Source: PALSA-607 sp963825425
Lineage (GTDB): Bacteria; Actinomycetota; Actinomycetes; Acidothermales; Acidothermaceae
NCBI GenBank assembly: GCA_963825425.1
Contig: CAWGTF010000017.1
Location: forward strand, 147,807 to 211,806
DNA length: 64,000 nucleotides
Direction of reading: 5' to 3'
Shown one piece after another: positions 46,048 to 55,032 of the stretch (within the stretch, counting starts at the first letter, position 1; every line of letters starts with the position of its first letter). The notes below the pieces were generated by a model. That model searched no databases. It was not told where the DNA came from and saw only the letters and a list, made by a program, of their open reading frames with translations. Position numbers and translations under genes: made by a program.

Positions 46048-47037
46048 CTAACCGCGGGCGGCGGGCGGTTCGTACGGATTGACGTTGAACGACCAACCAG
46101 GCGGCGCAGGTGGCCACGCCGGATCGGGTCGCCAGCCGGGCAACGGCAGCCAGCCCGGCGGCGGGGTTGGCCATCCTGGGGGCGCATTGAACTGCGGGAC
46201 CGGGACGGGAGGCTTGGTCCGTTCTACCGTCGCGAGAAAGAGGACCACTGCCGCGATCGCGGCCGCGAAGCATGGGATCAGCGTCCATTCGATGATGCTG
46301 AGTTGTACGGGACTCGCATAGCCGGCGACGCCTAGGTTGTCGGGTTGGACCGCTCCTGCGGTCGCGATGTCGATGCCTTGAGCTGCGACTGCCACTAGTG
46401 CGGCGGCGCCAGTTAGTAAGCGACGTCTGCGTCGGTATCCCAATACGGCGAGCAGGAGTGCGGCGAGTGTGCCAGCCTCGAGCCCGACGGCACCGAAGCC
46501 TTGCCATGGGTGCGGGTTGAGCTGGATCGTTCCGGCCGGTGCAGGATCTCCGGGCACGATGCTCGACCACGACCAACTGTTGCGGTACGTCGACGCTGGA
46601 ACGCTTGCCCACGTCGCGGCGGAGGCCACGCCGCCGGCGTCGATGTCGACATCGACGTTGCTGTATCCCATCGCAGCCAGGACGGCGAGTGCTTGCTGAG
46701 TGTCGATGGTGAACACAGGATGTGCTCCGCGTCGATAGACCCCCGCTGCATGCAGATCCACAAAGGGGGAGCCACCCGTATTGCTGTTGATCGTTGCGGA
46801 GCGCCGCGATGCGGTCGGGAACAACACCGCAACGACCGCGTCGCCGGCCTTCAGCAGTGCCGCTCGCTGCGTCTGCTGTCCGCCGAGAATGAGCTGGACG
46901 CTTGCCCCGCCCTCCGAACCGAGACGGATCGACATCGAGGCTTGGCTTGAATCGGTTGGTACCCCCCAAGGCTCGCACCCCGTGAGTGCAACCACGAGAA
47001 CGCCGAGCAAGACGACCGTCCCGAGTCGCTTGTTCAC
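46048..47037 (-). CDS. Lipoprotein with membrane helices and PPGW tail
   Basis: 329 residues. The signal ends in the lipobox LTGC (cysteine 21). An extracytoplasmic beta-rich domain follows (VDVDIDAGGVASAATWASVP). Three membrane helices lie at about residues 180-270 (GLEAGTLAALLLAVLGYRR and two others). The cytosolic tail has the repeating PPGWPTPPPGWLPLPGW pattern seen in many actinobacterial membrane proteins. It looks like an envelope sensor or adaptor, but I do not recognise a family. Confidence 0.8.
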   Translation of the reverse strand: MNKRLGTVVLLGVLVVALTGCEPWGVPTDSSQASMSIRLGSEGGASVQLILGGQQTQRAALLKAGDAVVAVLFPTASRRSATINSNTGGSPFVDLHAAGVYRRGAHPVFTIDTQQALAVLAAMGYSNVDVDIDAGGVASAATWASVPASTYRNSWSWSSIVPGDPAPAGTIQLNPHPWQGFGAVGLEAGTLAALLLAVLGYRRRRRLLTGAAALVAVAAQGIDIATAGAVQPDNLGVAGYASPVQLSIIEWTLIPCFAAAIAAVVLFLATVERTKPPVPVPQFNAPPGWPTPPPGWLPLPGWRPDPAWPPAPPGWSFNVNPYEPPAARG

Positions 47038-47070
47038 ACCTCGAAGTTTGTCAGCACAGCGCTTCAGTGC

Positions 47071-47085
47071 ACGTCCGTCGGACGT
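47071..47085. promoter_or_regulatory. 15-bp palindrome upstream of the lipoprotein gene
   Basis: ACGTCCG-T-CGGACGT is a perfect inverted repeat with one central base. It lies 34-48 bp before the start of the minus-strand lipoprotein gene and could be a repressor site. No regulator is identified. Confidence 0.4.
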
Positions 47086-47137
47086 TGCGATCGTTCGGCG
47101 ATACGGTCACAAGATGGTGCGCGGCGCTGGCTGCCAG

Positions 47138-47618
47138 CTAAGCGGTCGTGAGGAACTGTCGGATCGTGGTCACGACAAGCCGGTGGTCCTCGACTTGCGG
47201 CAGGCCCGACACCGTGACCGTGCCGACGATGCCGATGCCCTCGATGTGCACCGGGAAACAGCCGCCCGCGGCGGCAAACTGCTGCGGGTCGACGAAGTAC
47301 GCCTCAGCAAGCGTGCGGCCGTCGGCCTTGCGCTCAAGGCTCAGCGCCATCGAGCTGCGGCCGAAGCGCAGCACTGATGCGATCTTGCGTTGTATCCACG
47401 CATCGTTGTCCGGCGTCGATCCGGGCAGGCCGGCATGGAACAGCTGCTGGCCACCTCTGCTGATGTCGATCGCGATCGGCAGGTGGTGCGTTCGAGCAGT
47501 CTCGACCAACATGTTGCCGAGCCGCCACGCGTCGTCGAAGTCGAAGCGGCGAAATCTGCAGTTCGGCTTCTTCTGCTGCCACCTGCTCCAGCGTGATGCC
47601 GGTTGGATCGTCAGCCAT
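47138..47618 (-). pseudogene. UPF0303 / haem-degrading-like protein, one frame break
   Basis: MADDPTGITLEQVAAEEAEL begins in one frame. FRRFDFDDAWRLGNMLVE, IAIDISRGGQQLFHAGLPGS, NDAWIQRKIASVLRFGRSSM and GGCFPVHIEGIGIVGTVTVS continue in the next. The join is at an extra A near 47555 (CAG ATT to CAG TTT). Restored, it is about 160 residues and matches the UPF0303 family, proteins related by fold to haem-degrading HbpS/GlcG-type domains. With a single break in an AT-rich patch it may be intact in the organism. Confidence 0.85.
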
Positions 47619-47657
47619 CGGTTCGACCTGTCTCGCGGAGGTTGTTCGTGTCGGCGC

Positions 47658-48254
47658 CTAGTCCACCACGAGACCGAGGGCGATCGCGAACAACCCGCTC
47701 TGCGCGAGGTCGACATGCGCACCGCGCCACGAGGCCGCGAGCAGATCGACATTGTCGAGGTGGGCACCGCGCAGGTCGGCGTCCGCGAAATCGGTGTGAT
47801 GCACGCGTGCGTGCCGAAGGTCGCAGTCGCGTAGCACCGCGCGGTGCAGCATCGATTCGGAGAGGTCCGCCTCGGCAAGCTTGACGCCACTCAAGTCGAG
47901 GTCGGTCAGGTCGCTGCCGCGGATCGTGACGTACGACCAGTCGCCTCCGAAGACCCGCATCGGCCGGAGCACCGCACCGGACAAGTCACTGCCGCTGAGC
48001 TTGCACCCGTCGAAGACGGCGTCTCGCAGCACCGCATCGCGAAACGTGCAACGCAGAAAGGCCGAGCCGATGTGCTCGCTGCTCGACAGCCGGGCATGGG
48101 AGAAGTCGCAATCCTCGAAGACCACGCCTCGGGTTCGGAGTTCGATGAGATCGGCTCCTGCATAGGCACCACCAACGAAGCGGACGCCGACCAGCTGGGC
48201 CTCGGTGAACGCCAGTAGCTCGGTTGCCGGTCGGTCGACTGGCGCCGTTGTCAT
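47658..48254 (-). CDS. Pentapeptide-repeat protein
   Basis: 198 residues from the ATG of MTTAPVDRPATELLAFTEAQ, with GAGGAGA just upstream. Regular A(D/N)LxX repeats run from about residue 35 to 185 (for example LIELRTRGVVFEDCDFSHAR, DLTDLDLSGVKLAEADLSES, DADLRGAHLDNVDL), giving a right-handed quadrilateral beta-helix. QnrB-type members shield DNA gyrase, but most have no known role and nothing here selects one. It is divergent from the lipoprotein gene to its right. Confidence 0.92.
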   Translation of the reverse strand: MTTAPVDRPATELLAFTEAQLVGVRFVGGAYAGADLIELRTRGVVFEDCDFSHARLSSSEHIGSAFLRCTFRDAVLRDAVFDGCKLSGSDLSGAVLRPMRVFGGDWSYVTIRGSDLTDLDLSGVKLAEADLSESMLHRAVLRDCDLRHARVHHTDFADADLRGAHLDNVDLLAASWRGAHVDLAQSGLFAIALGLVVD

Positions 48255-48330
48255 TGCTCTCCTCACCAACCCGTGCGACGTTACTGGAACCGGCCATCGC
48301 TCTCGTGAGTCTGAGTCGGCGGGAGGTCCG

Positions 48331-49050
48331 ATGAGGTGGCTCGCGGTCGCGGCCAGCGTGCTCGTGCTGACGGGGTGCGCCAGCGTCGGCACGGCCCGAA
48401 CGGGAGCCGCGGCAACCGGGACGCCGGCTGGTGCTGCGAGCGTGGTGGTCTCGCCACCAGTCCCAGCTTCGCCGCCCGTCGCAGGGTCGCCACCGGTCGC
48501 AGCGTCTTCGCCAGTCGATGTTGGGTCGGAAACGCCGCTGCCGATTCCCACACCGAGTCCGGGCTCCGAGGGAACGCTGCCGCCGATGCCTCCGGGTGGC
48601 CGGACGTTGGACAACAACGATCCGGATAGTGTCTGGATGGCCCAGAACGTGATCGACGTGTTCGCGCAAGAGGTCGAAGCGGTAGCGCAAGACTCGCCCG
48701 ACTACTGCAACGTCGCTATCGACGGGTTCCATGACGGCATGACGGTCTGGTGGCACGGCACGCCGTCGCCGACCGTGCTTGGTGTCCTGGCTCGTGCGCG
48801 ACAGGCAGGTATCACGCCGGTTGTGCTGCCGTCCCCGATTGAGCGGCGAACATTGGACGCAGCAGTCGACCGACTCTCGAACCGTATGCAGGAACTCGGG
48901 GTGGTAGAGCTTTCACGTAGCACCGATTGCTCCGGCCTCGATGTCGGGATTCTCATGGCGACGCCACAGTCGGAAGCTGCGGTGCAGGTAGTCGCCGGCA
49001 ACGGAGTTCCTCTGCACTTCACCCAAACGCAGGCACCGTCGCCGGCGTAG
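48331..49050 (+). CDS. Lipoprotein of unknown function
   Basis: 239 residues from the ATG of MRWLAVAASVLVLTGC, with GGGAGG upstream and lipobox LTGC (cysteine 16). The frame is open back to 48205 but that part is antisense of the pentapeptide gene. A Pro/Ser/Ala linker of about 65 residues precedes a globular domain with two cysteines (DYCNVAIDGFHDG, RSTDCSGLDVG). GMTVWWHGTPSPTVLGVLAR suggests an alpha/beta fold like surface stress proteins. No family recognised. Confidence 0.8.
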   Translation: MRWLAVAASVLVLTGCASVGTARTGAAATGTPAGAASVVVSPPVPASPPVAGSPPVAASSPVDVGSETPLPIPTPSPGSEGTLPPMPPGGRTLDNNDPDSVWMAQNVIDVFAQEVEAVAQDSPDYCNVAIDGFHDGMTVWWHGTPSPTVLGVLARARQAGITPVVLPSPIERRTLDAAVDRLSNRMQELGVVELSRSTDCSGLDVGILMATPQSEAAVQVVAGNGVPLHFTQTQAPSPA

Positions 49051-49068
49051 CGGAGAATCGCTACGGCT

Positions 49069-50079
49069 TCAGACTTCCGGCGGCGAGCGGTAGGCGTAGC
49101 GGTGGTGCTCGGTGAAGCCCAGCGATGCGTACAGCGCGAGGGCCGAATGGTTGTCGGCAAGTACCTCAAGCCATGCCCGTACGGCACCGCGAGTTGCCGC
49201 CCACTCCGTTAACGCGGACATGACCGTGCGGGCGTGCCCAAGCCGTCGCGCCAACGGATCGACCTCGATGGCGGTGAAGCCCACCCATGGACCCTCGACG
49301 GCGGCTCGTCCGATGGCGACCGCTGGAGCAGCCGCGTCAGTAGCGTCGATAGTTGCGAACGCGGCTTCTGGTGTGCCGGTCAATGCTTGTAGCGCGGCTG
49401 GCGTGATTGCACCACCCTCGTACCGGCGCAGCCACGACTGCGGTGGGAACGGCGCGATCTGCACCGCCGCGGTTTGCACTGCCGCGGTCTGCGCTGTGGG
49501 GGACGTCGAGCGAGCAACGATCGACCGCCGCAAGCGGGCGACGGTCACCGTCTGAAACACGGCCGCGCGAGCAAATCCCCAACCGCGGCGGTCGAGTTCC
49601 ATACTGACGTTGCTGCCACTCACCGCCCGGATCATGGCGGGCAGTCCCCGCTCGCCGTACCAAGCAACGACGTACTCCAGGGCGTCGTCGAACGGGCGAC
49701 CGGGATCGCCCAGCGCACGCACGGAACAGGCGCGCGCGGTGAACCCTCCCGCGGACCGCAACCACCACCGACCCAGCCACTCCTCGTCCGGCGCCGGCCA
49801 GCTCCGCCCGCTCACCTCCTCGAGTTCGCGGGCCGACAGGAGGCTCGGCCCAACCACTCGGGCGGCAATGACCGAGGCCGCCTCGATCACCACCAACGAG
49901 CGGTCAGATCGCCGGATCGCCAGCTGGTCGGCGTCCAGGGATTCAAGATCGCCGACAACGTCCGTTGCCTTGGCAGGCGGGCCCGAAAGCAGGTGGTGCC
50001 GCACGCTGACCCGGGCGCCGACGTCGTCGGCAGACAGCATCGCCTCGGAACTGGTAGACACGCCGGGTACCCCAAGCAT
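49069..50079 (-). CDS. GNAT-family N-acetyltransferase
   Basis: 336 residues. The C-terminal half is a GNAT fold: WVGFTAIEVDPLARRLGHAR with the acetyl-CoA-binding RRLGHAR turn (an RxxGxA variant), then AWLEVLADNHSALALYASLG and FTEHHRYAYR, typical of RimI-like enzymes. The N-terminal half (SADDVGARVSVRHHLLSGPP, EAASVIAARVVG) is the domain seen in longer actinobacterial GNAT proteins encoded beside the ferredoxin gene. A later start at MLSADDVG is possible. It is divergent from fdxA. The acceptor substrate is unknown. Confidence 0.88.
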   Translation of the reverse strand: MLGVPGVSTSSEAMLSADDVGARVSVRHHLLSGPPAKATDVVGDLESLDADQLAIRRSDRSLVVIEAASVIAARVVGPSLLSARELEEVSGRSWPAPDEEWLGRWWLRSAGGFTARACSVRALGDPGRPFDDALEYVVAWYGERGLPAMIRAVSGSNVSMELDRRGWGFARAAVFQTVTVARLRRSIVARSTSPTAQTAAVQTAAVQIAPFPPQSWLRRYEGGAITPAALQALTGTPEAAFATIDATDAAAPAVAIGRAAVEGPWVGFTAIEVDPLARRLGHARTVMSALTEWAATRGAVRAWLEVLADNHSALALYASLGFTEHHRYAYRSPPEV

Positions 50080-50142
50080 CGACAGGCGGTCAGGTTCGCC
50101 GATACTAGGTGCGGTTCACCGCTTCCTAGGAAGGGACTCCCC

Positions 50143-50472
50143 GTGACGTACGTGATCGCCCAGCCCTGTGTCGACCTCAAGGACAGGGCGTGCGTCGATG
50201 AGTGCCCGGTCGACTGCATCTATGAGGGCGGCCGGATGCTCTACATCCACCCCGACGAGTGCGTCGACTGTGGCGCCTGCGAGCCGGTCTGCCCGGTCGA
50301 GGCGATCTTCTACGAGGACGACGTCCCGGATAAGTGGAAGGACTACTACAAGGCGAACGTCGACTTCTTCGACGACCTCGGCTCGCCTGGTGGCGCGTCG
50401 AAGCTCGGCCCCGTCGCGAAGGACCACCCGCTGATCGCCGCGTTGCCGCCGCAGGTGCAGGAGACGCACTGA
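50143..50472 (+). CDS. fdxA: Seven-iron ferredoxin
   Basis: 109 residues from GTG (VTYVIAQPCVDLKDRACVDE), with AAGGGA upstream. The cysteine pattern CVDLKDRACVDECPVDC plus CVDCGACEPVCPVEA supports one [3Fe-4S] and one [4Fe-4S] cluster, as in mycobacterial FdxA/FdxC. It is a soluble low-potential electron carrier. The gene lies directly before dapC, an order conserved in actinobacteria. Confidence 0.96.
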   Translation: MTYVIAQPCVDLKDRACVDECPVDCIYEGGRMLYIHPDECVDCGACEPVCPVEAIFYEDDVPDKWKDYYKANVDFFDDLGSPGGASKLGPVAKDHPLIAALPPQVQETH

Positions 50473-50533
50473 GCCGTCGTGGCTTGGGGAGCTGCCTGAT
50501 TTTCCCTGGGACAGCCTCGCTCCCTATGTCGCC

Positions 50534-51586
50534 ATGGCGCGCGCGCATGACGGCGGCGTGGTCGACCTTTCAGTCGGGACGCCGGTTGACGGCGTCCCTG
50601 CCGTCGTGCAGGACGCGTTGGCGGCGACCACGAACACTCCCGGCTATCCCGCGACCTACGGCACGTCGTCGGTGCGCGAGGCGGCTGCCGGTTGGTTGCG
50701 CCGCCGGCACGGAGTGGCCGGTGCCGACCCGGCGAACGTGCTGCCGATCATCGGCGCCAAGGAGTTCGTCGCCTGGTTGCCGACGCTGCTCGGCCTAGGA
50801 GCGGACGACTCCGTCGGTATCCCTGCGCTCGCGTACCCGACCTACGATGTCGGCGCCCGACTGGCGGGCGCGCAGCCCGTGGTCGTCGACAGCACGGTCT
50901 CGGTCGGGCCGGCGCCGCTGGCGATGGTGTGGGTGAACTCGCCCGCCAACCCGCACGGTCAGGTACTCGGCGTTGAGCACCTGCGCAAGGTTGTCGCCTG
51001 GGCACGCGATCGCGGCACGATAGTGGTGTCCGACGAGTGCTACATCGAGTTCGGCTGGGACGACGAGGCGCCGGCGCTGTCGATCCTGCATCCCGATGTC
51101 TGTGGCTCCTCGCATGCGGGCCTGCTCGCCGTCCACTCGTTGTCAAAACGCTCGAACCTTGCGGGGTATCGCGCCGGTTTTGTCACCGGCGACGGTGAGC
51201 TGATCGCTGAGTTGCTCGAGGTTCGCAAGCACGCGGGCATGATCGTGCCCGCGCCCGTGCAGGGAGCGATGGTGGCCGCGCTCGACGACGATGCACACGT
51301 CGACGAGCAACGCGTGCGCTACTTCTCACGGCGCGCGATGTTGTGGCCGGCATTGGTTTCCGCGGGCTTCTCGGTCGAGCACTCGCAGGGCGGACTGTAC
51401 TTGTGGGCGACCCGCGACGAGGACTGCTGGGCAAGCATCGAATGGCTCGCGCAGCTTGGGATTCTGGCGGGTCCCGGCATCTTCTACGGTCAGGCTGGAC
51501 GCCGACATGTGCGCGTCGCCCTGACTGCATCCGACGAACGCGTCAGGGAAGCGGCTCGCCGCCTCACCGAAGCCGGCCGACCCTAG
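50534..51586 (+). CDS. dapC: Succinyldiaminopimelate (PLP-dependent) aminotransferase
   Basis: 350 residues from ATG 50534 (MARAHDGGVVDLSVGTPVDG). Fold type I PLP enzyme with WVNSPANPHGQ, VSDECYIEFGW and the lysine in HSLSKRSNLAGYRAGF; RHVRVALTA is the C-terminal arginine motif. It makes N-succinyl-2-amino-6-ketopimelate or its reverse in lysine/DAP synthesis. The same frame upstream still encodes family sequence (LPDFPWDSLAPYVA) but no start codon. Removing one G from the run at 50486-50489 would join it to a GTG at 50479, giving VAWELPDFPWD, so the true N-terminus is probably about 18 residues longer. Confidence 0.93.
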   Translation: MARAHDGGVVDLSVGTPVDGVPAVVQDALAATTNTPGYPATYGTSSVREAAAGWLRRRHGVAGADPANVLPIIGAKEFVAWLPTLLGLGADDSVGIPALAYPTYDVGARLAGAQPVVVDSTVSVGPAPLAMVWVNSPANPHGQVLGVEHLRKVVAWARDRGTIVVSDECYIEFGWDDEAPALSILHPDVCGSSHAGLLAVHSLSKRSNLAGYRAGFVTGDGELIAELLEVRKHAGMIVPAPVQGAMVAALDDDAHVDEQRVRYFSRRAMLWPALVSAGFSVEHSQGGLYLWATRDEDCWASIEWLAQLGILAGPGIFYGQAGRRHVRVALTASDERVREAARRLTEAGRP

Positions 51587-51704
51587 CCAGGCCACTACGG
51601 AAATAGGCGGGCTTTTGGCCGCACAAGTTCGGCAGAATCGGTGGTCGTCAGGCGGCCGGCATCGCCGCAAGAAAGGATGTCTTCGCAAACGGCCTCGCCG
51701 CCGT

Positions 51705-51720
51705 GTAGCACATGCGCTAC
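51705..51720. promoter_or_regulatory. Inverted repeat upstream of vapB
   Basis: GTAGC (51705-51709) and GCTAC (51716-51720) flank ACATGC, immediately before the antitoxin start. Antitoxins of this class bind such palindromes to repress their own operon. Confidence 0.55.
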
Positions 51721-51730
51721 CATGGTTTCC

Positions 51731-51976
51731 ATGACGACGACCGGGTTGCGTGAGCTCCGTCAGCAGGCCAGCGAACTGGTCCGACAGGCCGAAGCAGGTG
51801 CCACCGTGACGATTACCGTCAGCGGGCGTGAAGTCGCCGAACTCGGCCCGGTGCGGCGCCATCGATGGCGGCAAGGAGCCGACGTGCGGGAGATCTTTCG
51901 CGGGCCGGCTGATCCTGACTGGCGAACTGATCGCGGCAGCGTCGACCAGAGCGTGACCGACCCGTTCACCCGATGA
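51731..51976 (+). CDS. vapB: VapB/Phd-type antitoxin
   Basis: 81 residues from MTTTGLRELRQQASELVRQA, with an alternative ATG nine bases upstream. The N-terminal swapped beta-helix DNA-binding fold of the Phd/YefM family is shown by LRELRQQASELVRQAEAGAT VTITVSGREVAELGP. The C-terminal toxin-binding tail is RGPADPDWRTDRG. It neutralises the VapC ribonuclease that follows and should autorepress from the upstream palindrome. It overlaps the toxin start by four bases (ATGA). Confidence 0.92.
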   Translation: MTTTGLRELRQQASELVRQAEAGATVTITVSGREVAELGPVRRHRWRQGADVREIFRGPADPDWRTDRGSVDQSVTDPFTR

Positions 51977-52362
51977 GGCTCGTGCTGGATACCAGCGTGC
52001 TGCTCGGTCCTGATCCTGGACCGGTCGAGGGTGAAGTCGCCATCAGTGCGGTGTCGTTAGCCGAGTTGCACTTCGGGGTGCTGGTGGCCCGAACCGACGC
52101 GACGCGGGCAGAACGGCTGCGTCGCATCGCCGTCATCGAACGCACCTTCGACGCGCTCCCAGTCGATGAAGTCGTGGCACGCGAATACGGGCGACTTGCC
52201 GCAGCAGTCGTCGCCGCTGGACGTAAGCCGCGACCACGAATGGCTGACCTGCTCATTGCCGCGACAGCCGTCGCACACGACGCCACACTGTGGACCCGCA
52301 ACCCCGCCGACTTAGTCGGGCTAACCGAGCTCGTGCGAATCCAAACTCCGCCACCTGCATAG
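51973..52362 (+). CDS. vapC: VapC toxin, PIN-domain ribonuclease
   Basis: 129 residues. PIN-domain acidic residues are present: LDTSVLL (first Asp), SLAELHFGV (Glu) and RMADLLIAATA (Asp). DATLWTRNPADLVGL carries the last conserved positions. VapC toxins cut tRNA or rRNA and stall growth when the antitoxin is lost. The pair lies just after dapC with no other mobile sequence. Confidence 0.94.
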   Translation: MRLVLDTSVLLGPDPGPVEGEVAISAVSLAELHFGVLVARTDATRAERLRRIAVIERTFDALPVDEVVAREYGRLAAAVVAAGRKPRPRMADLLIAATAVAHDATLWTRNPADLVGLTELVRIQTPPPA

Positions 52363-52425
52363 CCCACCCTCTCGGCGGCAGATCGGGACTTTCGCCCTTG
52401 GCGCATTGGTCGCAGGGCTCGTCGA

Positions 52426-52683
52426 TCAGCGCGCAAGCAGCGCATGCAGCGCGTCGCTGGCGGCGTCTGGAATTTCGAGGGTCTTCGTCCGGCTGGCCAC
52501 CCCGCTGACCACGACGACGTCGCGCTTCGCGATCCCGAAAGCTGCGGCGACGGCGTCCACCACCGCGGCCGTCGCCTTGCCGTCTATTGCCCGCTCCGCC
52601 ACCCGGACGACGAGCATGCCGTCATGTGAGCCGCCGACGCCCGGCTGGCGGCTTCCCGGATGCACCCGCACGACGATCCTCAT
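52426..52683 (-). CDS. DUF167 (YggU-like) protein
   Basis: 85 residues: MRIVVRVHPGSRQPGVGGSH starts the DUF167 fold, with RAIDGKATAAVVDAVAAAFG (the conserved GKAN-like helix, here GKAT) and VVVVSGVASRTKTLEI, the usual SGxxSRxK motif. Length and motifs fit the family well. Its role is unknown in bacteria; it is often near cell-division genes elsewhere. Convergent with vapC. Confidence 0.9.
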   Translation of the reverse strand: MRIVVRVHPGSRQPGVGGSHDGMLVVRVAERAIDGKATAAVVDAVAAAFGIAKRDVVVVSGVASRTKTLEIPDAASDALHALLAR

Positions 52684-52872
52684 CAGTCCACCGTGCCATA
52701 AGCCCGGATCAAGTCATCCACACGAAGTGGGGCATGGACGCCGCACCGAGGTGCACAGGATCAGGACCGTCTAATTCGACCGCGACGCCGTCAGGTGCAG
52801 GTCGTCACGTGAGCCACTACGCGCAATGTGCGGTTCCAGCTCGGGGGGTGCGATGGCTGACACAATCCGTGG

Positions 52873-53433
52873 GTGGCCTTCGTCTACCATCTGTGCGCCG
52901 ATGACTTCCGGGGCACCCGCCTGCTGCCTCTCAACGATCTCCGTGACGCGCATCCCGAGGTGTACAACCGAGAGCGGCCCAAGTGGGATGGGCGCGAGTC
53001 TGTCCTGGAGTGGGAGGTCCCCCATCTTGGTGTGCCGTGGGGTGACACGGTCAACCTCGCGGCGCTCGACCCGGTTCACTTGGTCGGGGCTCGCCGACGG
53101 CTCGGCGTCCCGTTCTCGCAGCTGCTCGAACGCCGAGTCGTGCGCATTCCGGTCGAGCGCATCGCCGACCAGCCCGCTGTCGTCTACGACAGCGGGTCGC
53201 ATTGGCTGAACAGCCGCCCCGGCGAAGACGTACCGGCAACACCACCCGAGGAGGAGTTCACCCCGTTCGACGTCGACAGCTACGAGGAACTCCCTGCAGT
53301 GCCTGCACTCCACCTGGACTATCTGGCTGAGCGACGAGACGCCGGACGCCCGGCGCTCGGTTTCGTGTTCATCCGCCACGTCCTCGTTGCCGGTCCAGTA
53401 GACATCAGCGGCCTCTCGCTAGACGCCATCTGA
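52873..53433 (+). CDS. Hypothetical protein, 186 aa
   Basis: GTG start (VAFVYHLCADDFRGTRLLPL). A soluble, acidic protein with many Trp, Pro and Arg residues (HPEVYNRERPKWDGRESVLE, VPHLGVPWGDTVNLAALDPV). No signal peptide or membrane span. I do not recognise a family. The composition is clearly coding and the third-position GC bias fits the frame. Nothing nearby suggests a role. Confidence 0.75.
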   Translation: MAFVYHLCADDFRGTRLLPLNDLRDAHPEVYNRERPKWDGRESVLEWEVPHLGVPWGDTVNLAALDPVHLVGARRRLGVPFSQLLERRVVRIPVERIADQPAVVYDSGSHWLNSRPGEDVPATPPEEEFTPFDVDSYEELPAVPALHLDYLAERRDAGRPALGFVFIRHVLVAGPVDISGLSLDAI

Positions 53434-53667
53434 CCCGAAGCCGGACTGCGACCGTCGCAGAGCTCAGAATCGATCAGCGCAGTTCCCGCAGAGCGGCAAG
53501 AGAGTGCGTTTCTCGTTGCACGCCAGGCGAACGGACTGGCCGGTGCGGCAACGGGCGGTGCGGGCGGTGTAAGTCGATACGGCAGCCGGTCAGCTCATGC
53601 CACACACGGCGACCTAGTGTTCGTGACATAGCGAGGTCGGCCGAACTCGTCTGGCGGCCGGATGGCG

Positions 53668-55032
53668 TCAGCCTGTGTGGCGGATGAGGAGCCACAGGTC
53701 CCATACGGCCAGGACTGCGGCAGTTGAGGTCAGCGTCATCACCATCGAGTTGGAGACGCGGTGGACCCGCTCCTGGGCGGTCGGTCGGGACGCGGCCACC
53801 AGTTGCAGGGTGAGCAGCGCAAGGTCGCCCGGTGTACCGGTCGACACGCCGAACGCGGGGTCTGTCCGCGGGGCGGTCAGGGCCTGCGCGGACACGGAAG
53901 GTCGCGAGGTGGACCGGGCCTGGTGGCGACCCGAGGGCACTGGACGCGACGACGGCTCAGGAGATCGATGGGTTGCCGTGGTCTTGCGCTGATAGAGGTC
54001 GAGGAGTTGGCGGGCCAGCACGACGACCGCCAGGCACATCGCGATCCCCCACTCGACCCGGTCGAGTCGGGCCTTACGAGAGTTCTCGACTGCGATAGCG
54101 ACGAGTGCGATCAGGATCGGCACGTATGGCGCGAGGACCGACCTCATCGGCGAGGGCACCGTCCGGTAGCCGGCGGGGTCGACCCGGGGCTGGGACAGGA
54201 GGGCTGCGGCGGCGATGGCGAGGTAGGAGGCGAACCACCCGGCGTCGATCAGGTCGCCCGAGGAGTACCCGTGGATCTGCGTGAGGTAGGTGTACATGGT
54301 GTCGCTGACGGCCATGCACACGAGGCCGCCGAGCAGTAGCGCGGTCCCGGCTCGGTTGCCCGGTGGCAGATTCTGCAGGGCCAGCACGACGAGTACGAGG
54401 ATGACGACGTCGCTGAAGGGATAGGCGACGGCGATGAGGGCGCCCACCGATAGGCCACCGGAGTGGGACCACAGCGGGCCAAGGACGAGCGTCCAGCTGA
54501 CGAACAGCAATGCGCTCGCAACGGCGACACCGTCCAGAATCGGGAGGACGCGCCATCTATCGCGGTTACGGGTGGCAGGGTGGCAGGCGAACGCGGCCAC
54601 ACACAGCACCGGAGCGACAAGGTAGCCGACGTCGGCCCAAGAGGGGGTCGGCACCGGCACGCGCAAGACCACCTCGTACCAGGTCCAGGCCAACTCCCCG
54701 GCTGCCCACGCACCCATGGCGGTCGTGAGCACCCACCAGAACACGCGCATCGCGTTCTCGCTGCGGCGTGCGGTCAGTGCGCAGGCGACGCAGGCGGCGG
54801 CGGCTGCTGCCGCGGTGGTGACGTCGCTGATGCGCACCACCAAGCCGGCGCCACCTGGCTTGATAGCCAACATGACGAGGTAGCCGACGGTGACCAGGAC
54901 AAGAGCAGCAACTACGGTCGGCACCCGAGACCTCGTGGGTCCGGGCACCACCGTGGACGAGGGCGCTCGCACCGGTGACGTACCGGAACGTGTTCCTGCG
55001 ACACCCACGGCCCGATCCCGCGCTTCGTCCAC
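53668..55032 (-). CDS. Multi-span membrane sensor protein without output domain
   Basis: 454 residues from GTG. About nine membrane helices (PTVVAALVLVTVGYLVMLAI onward) contain AVAYPFSDVVILVLVVLAL and CMAVSDTMYTYL, matching in order and spacing the sensor part of the chemoreceptor at 7.7-9.5 kb (AYPVGDLLLLG, VGDTYALVQ). In related actinobacterial proteins this region usually precedes a GGDEF or receptor domain. Here it is followed only by a Ser/Pro/Arg-rich linker and one more helix. It may be a receptor subunit or a truncated sensor. Confidence 0.85.
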   Translation of the reverse strand: MDEARDRAVGVAGTRSGTSPVRAPSSTVVPGPTRSRVPTVVAALVLVTVGYLVMLAIKPGGAGLVVRISDVTTAAAAAAACVACALTARRSENAMRVFWWVLTTAMGAWAAGELAWTWYEVVLRVPVPTPSWADVGYLVAPVLCVAAFACHPATRNRDRWRVLPILDGVAVASALLFVSWTLVLGPLWSHSGGLSVGALIAVAYPFSDVVILVLVVLALQNLPPGNRAGTALLLGGLVCMAVSDTMYTYLTQIHGYSSGDLIDAGWFASYLAIAAAALLSQPRVDPAGYRTVPSPMRSVLAPYVPILIALVAIAVENSRKARLDRVEWGIAMCLAVVVLARQLLDLYQRKTTATHRSPEPSSRPVPSGRHQARSTSRPSVSAQALTAPRTDPAFGVSTGTPGDLALLTLQLVAASRPTAQERVHRVSNSMVMTLTSTAAVLAVWDLWLLIRHTG

